Source: Apostichopus japonicus
Taxonomy: Eukaryota; Echinodermata; Holothuroidea; Aspidochirotida; Stichopodidae
Assembly: GCF_037975245.1 (NCBI RefSeq)
Contig: NC_092567.1
Coordinates: forward strand, 8,678,714 to 8,742,713
Direction: 5' to 3'
DNA: 64,000 nucleotides
How positions within the stretch are numbered: position 1 is the stretch's first letter; every line of letters begins with the position of its first letter. Below the pieces are notes generated by a model, which was given only the letters and a program-made list of their open reading frames with translations, was not told where the DNA came from and made no database searches. Position numbers and translations under genes: made by a program. This document shows positions 59,788 through 64,000 of the stretch, in pieces.

Positions 59788-62335
59788 TATAAATAGTTTG
59801 TATATATCCCTGCACTACTTGCAATGCGCTAGGGTGCGCGGTCCTATCATGTACGCCACTCATTGTAATCATGCAAATATCAAGAACACGTGATCATATA
59901 TTACTTTCCTGATTGGACGTGATTTCAGTGGAATAAAAAGACTTACATCAACGCGATCCCGTAGCAAAATTGAATAATATGATTGGATACTTCGGTCAGT
60001 GTAAACAAAAATTGAGCTTCGCAACGGATTCTTTATATGATATGGAGTGATTTTTGGTCTAAACTCAGTCCAATACACTGAAAACAATTGCAATCGCACT
60101 TCAAACTGAAACATTCAGTCTATCATGTTAAGAGAGTACATGCAATAATTTCCATCATCCGTTGCTCTACACATAGCCCGTTCACATTCCCGTTGCTAAG
60201 TAGAGAGGTTTAATTTGGGCAGTTGTATATAGAAACTAAACGAAAAAAAACAACAAAATAACGAATCACAGGTCCCCACGATAGCCTACGTACCCCCCCC
60301 CCTCTCTCTACCGTACATTATATAGATGATGTGTATTTTGTTTCGTAAGAAACCTATCAACAACTAGAAACCGTGTACTGGTACAAGTACCTTGAAAGTA
60401 TATACAGTTAATATATTGAACTAATCAATGAAGGAATTAAGGAAGGTGAGGATAGTACAAAACCTGATAGCCAGGCAATAGAATTGTACCCCAGTCCTCT
60501 CTCATCAACATATCAACAAAAAAAAAAATCATTGACTATGCCTTGAACAACAAAATCTACTTTTCTTCGAAGCGTATATTATTACAGCAAAACCAATTAT
60601 AAAGTGCTTAAACTCCGTAACGGTTGCCATGATACAATTATTCCGTCTGACGTCACTGTGTCTATACTTCTCTTTTACAAATTATTGTCTCTTTGTGGCA
60701 ACAAATTCGCATCAGTGGTTTCAATTGTTCAAGTTTATAAAGTATTTTCTGCATACGAAACTTACCCGACTACTAAGTTTGTAAAAGTACCCTGTCTTCG
60801 CTATGCACTGTAATATGCTGGAAGCAAAATGTCTTTAATGTGAATACAGTTATTGTAAGATTAGTTTCTGCAAGCTTTAAATCCAGACCTACATAGCGAG
60901 GTCTTCTCAATTACTGGTCATGTTCCCTGCACTGAACTACGTTAATCCACACTGATGTGCTATCACTCTTGTCATAGACTAGTCATTAATCGAATTTTAC
61001 GAAGATTATTTTTGTATCAGGAACGTAAATTCATGGTGTGGGTAGGATAAGAAACGAAAGAAACACGAAATATACGACAGTACTGCAATGGTCAATGGAT
61101 CCCCACCACGGTTCTGGGATACAAACAAAGCCATTGCATTCGTCGTTCCCACGTGTATTTTTATGGAACTAGAAATCTAAGCAAGCAAGTAGTTGGGGAG
61201 AGACTAAATTAACGAAGTTTGTTTTTACATAATTGCCAGTAAACGGTTTAGTAAAGGTATTTTTTTAAAAGCCATAATTGCCATCTCGTATTAGAAATTT
61301 AAGTTGAATGACTGTCACGCAAATTATATTTATTTATAGAATCTTTACACAGTCAAACCAAACGCTAAGAAAATGATCATTTTGTGTTTGCTATCAAGTG
61401 AATGATCGAGGTCTACTTTTCTAAGTTTTAAAGCAGCTTTTAGCGTCCTTTTCTATAATGTTCTCAACCGCATTGACCCCACGATGCCATAACGGCATAC
61501 ATACCTAGCTTATCTATTCAAATCTAACTTCGCATGGTGGTATAATGTAGTATAATTTACAAATGTGAACTTTTTCTTTCTCGAAGATATTTTCCGTTAG
61601 GATCGAAATCAATCCCGCCATAACATGATTAATTAAATTCTGCGAACGTCATTGAATAATGAGATAAATAATGTTTACTTTGCCGGCGTCGTATAAGCAA
61701 CCCAGAACATCAGTATGTACTACAACGCTGTGCTCTATTTGTTTATATTCTGTATGGCTGTGATAACGACTCAACTTTTTCGGATTACTGAATGAATCTA
61801 TTTTAAGCAATGGCTCATTTTTAAACTTGTCAGCTATTCACTGATTGGTTGAATTCAACTTAGTCGATTTGGGGAACTGTATACGAATAATTTTAAATGA
61901 GGAATTTGTCAGGAGACACTCTACTCATTATCTGCAGAAGTCCTTAATTACTCGCCAATTGATGCTCTTGGCAGGGAAAAACTTGGCTAATATCGTAGTT
62001 TGCTGTTTTGTGATTAATTTATGTAAAAACACTCGATGGACATGTCAATAGGGTGGGAAAACTGCGACAAAACGCAAAAAAAAAGGTGCTTTAAGAAGTT
62101 ATAATAACTTGCAAGCAAAATACCGATTACAGTAGTATCCCACCCGCTGAAGAAGGCTAAATAGGGTGGGGCGGGGAATTCGAGAAACAACTTTTCTGTT
62201 ACTGAGATATAAATGTTTGAGTTTAGTCATAAAAAAGAAAAGTACTGGTTGTGCAATAACCTATCACGTCACAACATTATGCACCTTAAATTGTCTTTGT
62301 TTTCTGTTATAATTGAAAGCGGCTTACGTAACCTT
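59788..62335. other. No gene seen
   Basis: AT-rich sequence with a C run at about 60293-60302 and one TGACGTCA at 60648-60655. Frames at 59869-60114, 60604-60813 and 61845-62051 have no recognisable features. Confidence 0.4.
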
Positions 62336-62343
62336 TAGTATGG

Positions 62344-62875
62344 TAAGGTGACCAGACCTCCCCGATTTTCGGGGACAGTCCCCGATTACAGTGTGCTGTC
62401 CCCGATGAACAAGTGTCCCCGAAAATGTCTCCGATTCGTCAAAATGTTCAGGAATTTCGAAAATATTCCACATTATTAGTAAAATAATTGAATAAAAAAA
62501 ATTAGTCAAGTGAGCAGTCGCAGAACGGAACTTATAACCAGTATTTCAGGTGGGCTAGTGTAAAGTGGAAACACTGTTAAAATATGCTAGCTCGATCTAG
62601 CCTAGCACTCTTTCTACCGTATAATTGGCAACTACGGCGACACAACCACGATTATATTGTGAGCATAACCACTCACAAGCTCTCAAAGAATCACGTAAAG
62701 TAAATGAATTTCATCTAAGAAAAATCTACATTTTTGAAAATAAACTTCATTTAAAAAACAGTGCTTCTAAGTATCCCCATTTTACATCTAAGACACCCCC
62801 TCCCCTTAGACCCCTCCCCATATCAGTCACGCAATAAATGTCCCTGGTTCCAGTCAGGAAAATATGGTCACCTTA
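62344..62875. mobile_element. hAT-like element (532 bp), inverted relative of 51530-52001
   Basis: It starts TAAGGTGACCAGACC and ends ATGGTCACCTTA. The flanks TAGTATGG (62336-62343) and TAGTAGGG (62876-62883) form an 8-bp duplication with one mismatch. The reverse complement follows 51530-52001 throughout, with the G-rich block at 62794-62825 on the opposite strand, 50 bp from its end, and the repeated CCCCGAT phrases at the other end. The frames at 62324-62509, 62625-62837 and 62761-62967 cross this element and are not genes. Confidence 0.9.
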
Positions 62876-62883
62876 TAGTAGGG

Positions 62884-64000
62884 CCATATAATTTAGTAAT
62901 TTACAAAAGTCGTACCTATCGACCAACTCTCTCCGCGTTCCATACGCGTATGACTTGTGATGAATAACTGAATTATGAAACAGACACAGCAGACAGGCTG
63001 TTATGCGTATTATAGTATAATAATGACTCGGATCGTGTCTCGAAAAGTTGGGGGTTCGTGGACAACTGTGACATCCACAGGGGGTTCGTGGGGGGAATAA
63101 AGTTAGGGGAACCCTGGTTTAATGTTTAAGCAGGGGGGTCCTTGGTATGTGCGATAGTCTGTGTATCTAGGGGTATCAATGTATTGCTGGCTGGAAGAGA
63201 GATGGTTCTTGCTGCCGGGGTTTATGTTAACAGTCTGGTGGACAATTTTTGTCTCTGAACTTAGTATACGGGGAAGTAACAAGAGACGGATATACCGTGG
63301 GGCGGGGTCAGCTCATTTTTGTAGCAGGGTAGAGAGCGTTGATCGGCTTGTTATTGTTTTCTGATATGTGTCAATGCTATCGGATATGTCGTAATTGGTC
63401 AGTTACTCGTGTATAGGCTTCTACACAGTTACGGGGTCGTTTATATTGCTATGCGAGTAGCGTTTTATACATTAATTTGGTATACATTATGAACAAGTTG
63501 CCAGGCAGAATCCTTGCCGAATTTTATAGCGTTTGTCAGAGGCAATGTTTTCAAGGTTATTTTTGGGCTTCTGCAAAAGACATATGGATCGGATTGATAC
63601 ACTCTGCAGCTGCGCTGCGCACACTGCTTGTGCGGTCACAAGGCCGTTGCAGCGTAGGGTTCACGGGCTGACGCGGTCCATCGTTAGCTGCGCTGCGTTG
63701 CCTTTGACGAATTCATCATTTGCTACGCTGCGTTGTCTATAGCGCAATGCCGACAGTTAAACACGCTGCTAGGCAACTTGCGCATTACAGAATAGTTGTG
63801 CCGGGATAGGGTTAGTTTATGTACGTTATCCGTGTGTCGTGTTTTAGTCGTTGGGGTATTCCTACTTATATATATTTATTTGTTTGTCACACTGGGAAAG
63901 ATGTACTACAGGTACAGTGTAAAAAGACAAGTATATATACTTATAAATCTCAGGATGCACTTTTAGTGTATTTTATTCAACGGTGTTCTCGATTCTATCC
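62884..64000. other. No gene seen
   Basis: It contains two GGGGGTTCGTGG phrases (63047 and 63078) resembling transposon ends and a small GC-rich patch with repeated GCTGCGCTGCG (63605-63735). The overlapping frames at 63477-63742 run through that patch. Confidence 0.35.

Noticed and set aside
63477-63742. Overlapping frames in a GC-richer patch near the right edge
   Set aside because: The two frames shadow each other over repeated GCTGCG words; no recognisable protein.
1-64000. tRNA or rRNA genes
   Set aside because: No cloverleaf with a convincing A and B box, and no conserved rRNA segment, was noticed by eye; a covariance-model scan was not possible.

Overview
The window is AT-rich, intron-rich animal DNA: one gene tail spread over about 30 kb, abundant non-autonomous DNA transposons, LINE fragments and microsatellites, and no operons or ribosome binding sites. 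The mobile-element load, long G/C homopolymers beside the elements and the NLR-type leucine-rich repeat (LRR) suggest a marine deuterostome invertebrate. My guess is an echinoderm, perhaps a sea cucumber; this is inference, not a database result.

Left third to half (1-30,550, + strand): the only gene I can support is the 3' part of an LRR gene whose 5' part lies outside the window. An LRR exon (571-776) is followed by four short exons (8092-8168, 21034-21095, 26338-26373, 29829-29896). Their splice phases fit without exception and they end in a TAA, followed by a likely 3'UTR exon starting at 30399. The introns are up to 12.9 kb and hold hAT-like elements (11018-13676, 19679-19955, 21422-22997), a foldback element (20091-20749), a pair of long hairpins between direct repeats (27000-27434) and older repeats.

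Middle (30,550-48,480): mostly intergenic. It holds a 46-copy, 34-bp tandem array (34651-36202) with internal higher-order structure, and one 1-kb hAT-like element (44293-45317).

Right third (48,480-64,000): weak reading frames on the - strand that may be remnants of Ig-type exons; a three-level nest of hAT-like elements (50903-52368); a frameshifted, 5'-truncated LINE reverse transcriptase (55074-56400, - strand); the 3' tail of a second LINE (56695-56903, + strand); the uninterrupted copy of the element family seen in the introns (58509-59779); and a further hAT-like element (62344-62875).

The most unusual observation is that at least four elements with different terminal inverted repeats carry the same G-rich, hairpin-capable block about 45-53 bp from one end. 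A second group of elements shares a different block at a comparable offset. The palindrome TGACGTCA also occurs 17 times in the window, far above chance. No intact transposase, tRNA, rRNA or CRISPR array was seen.
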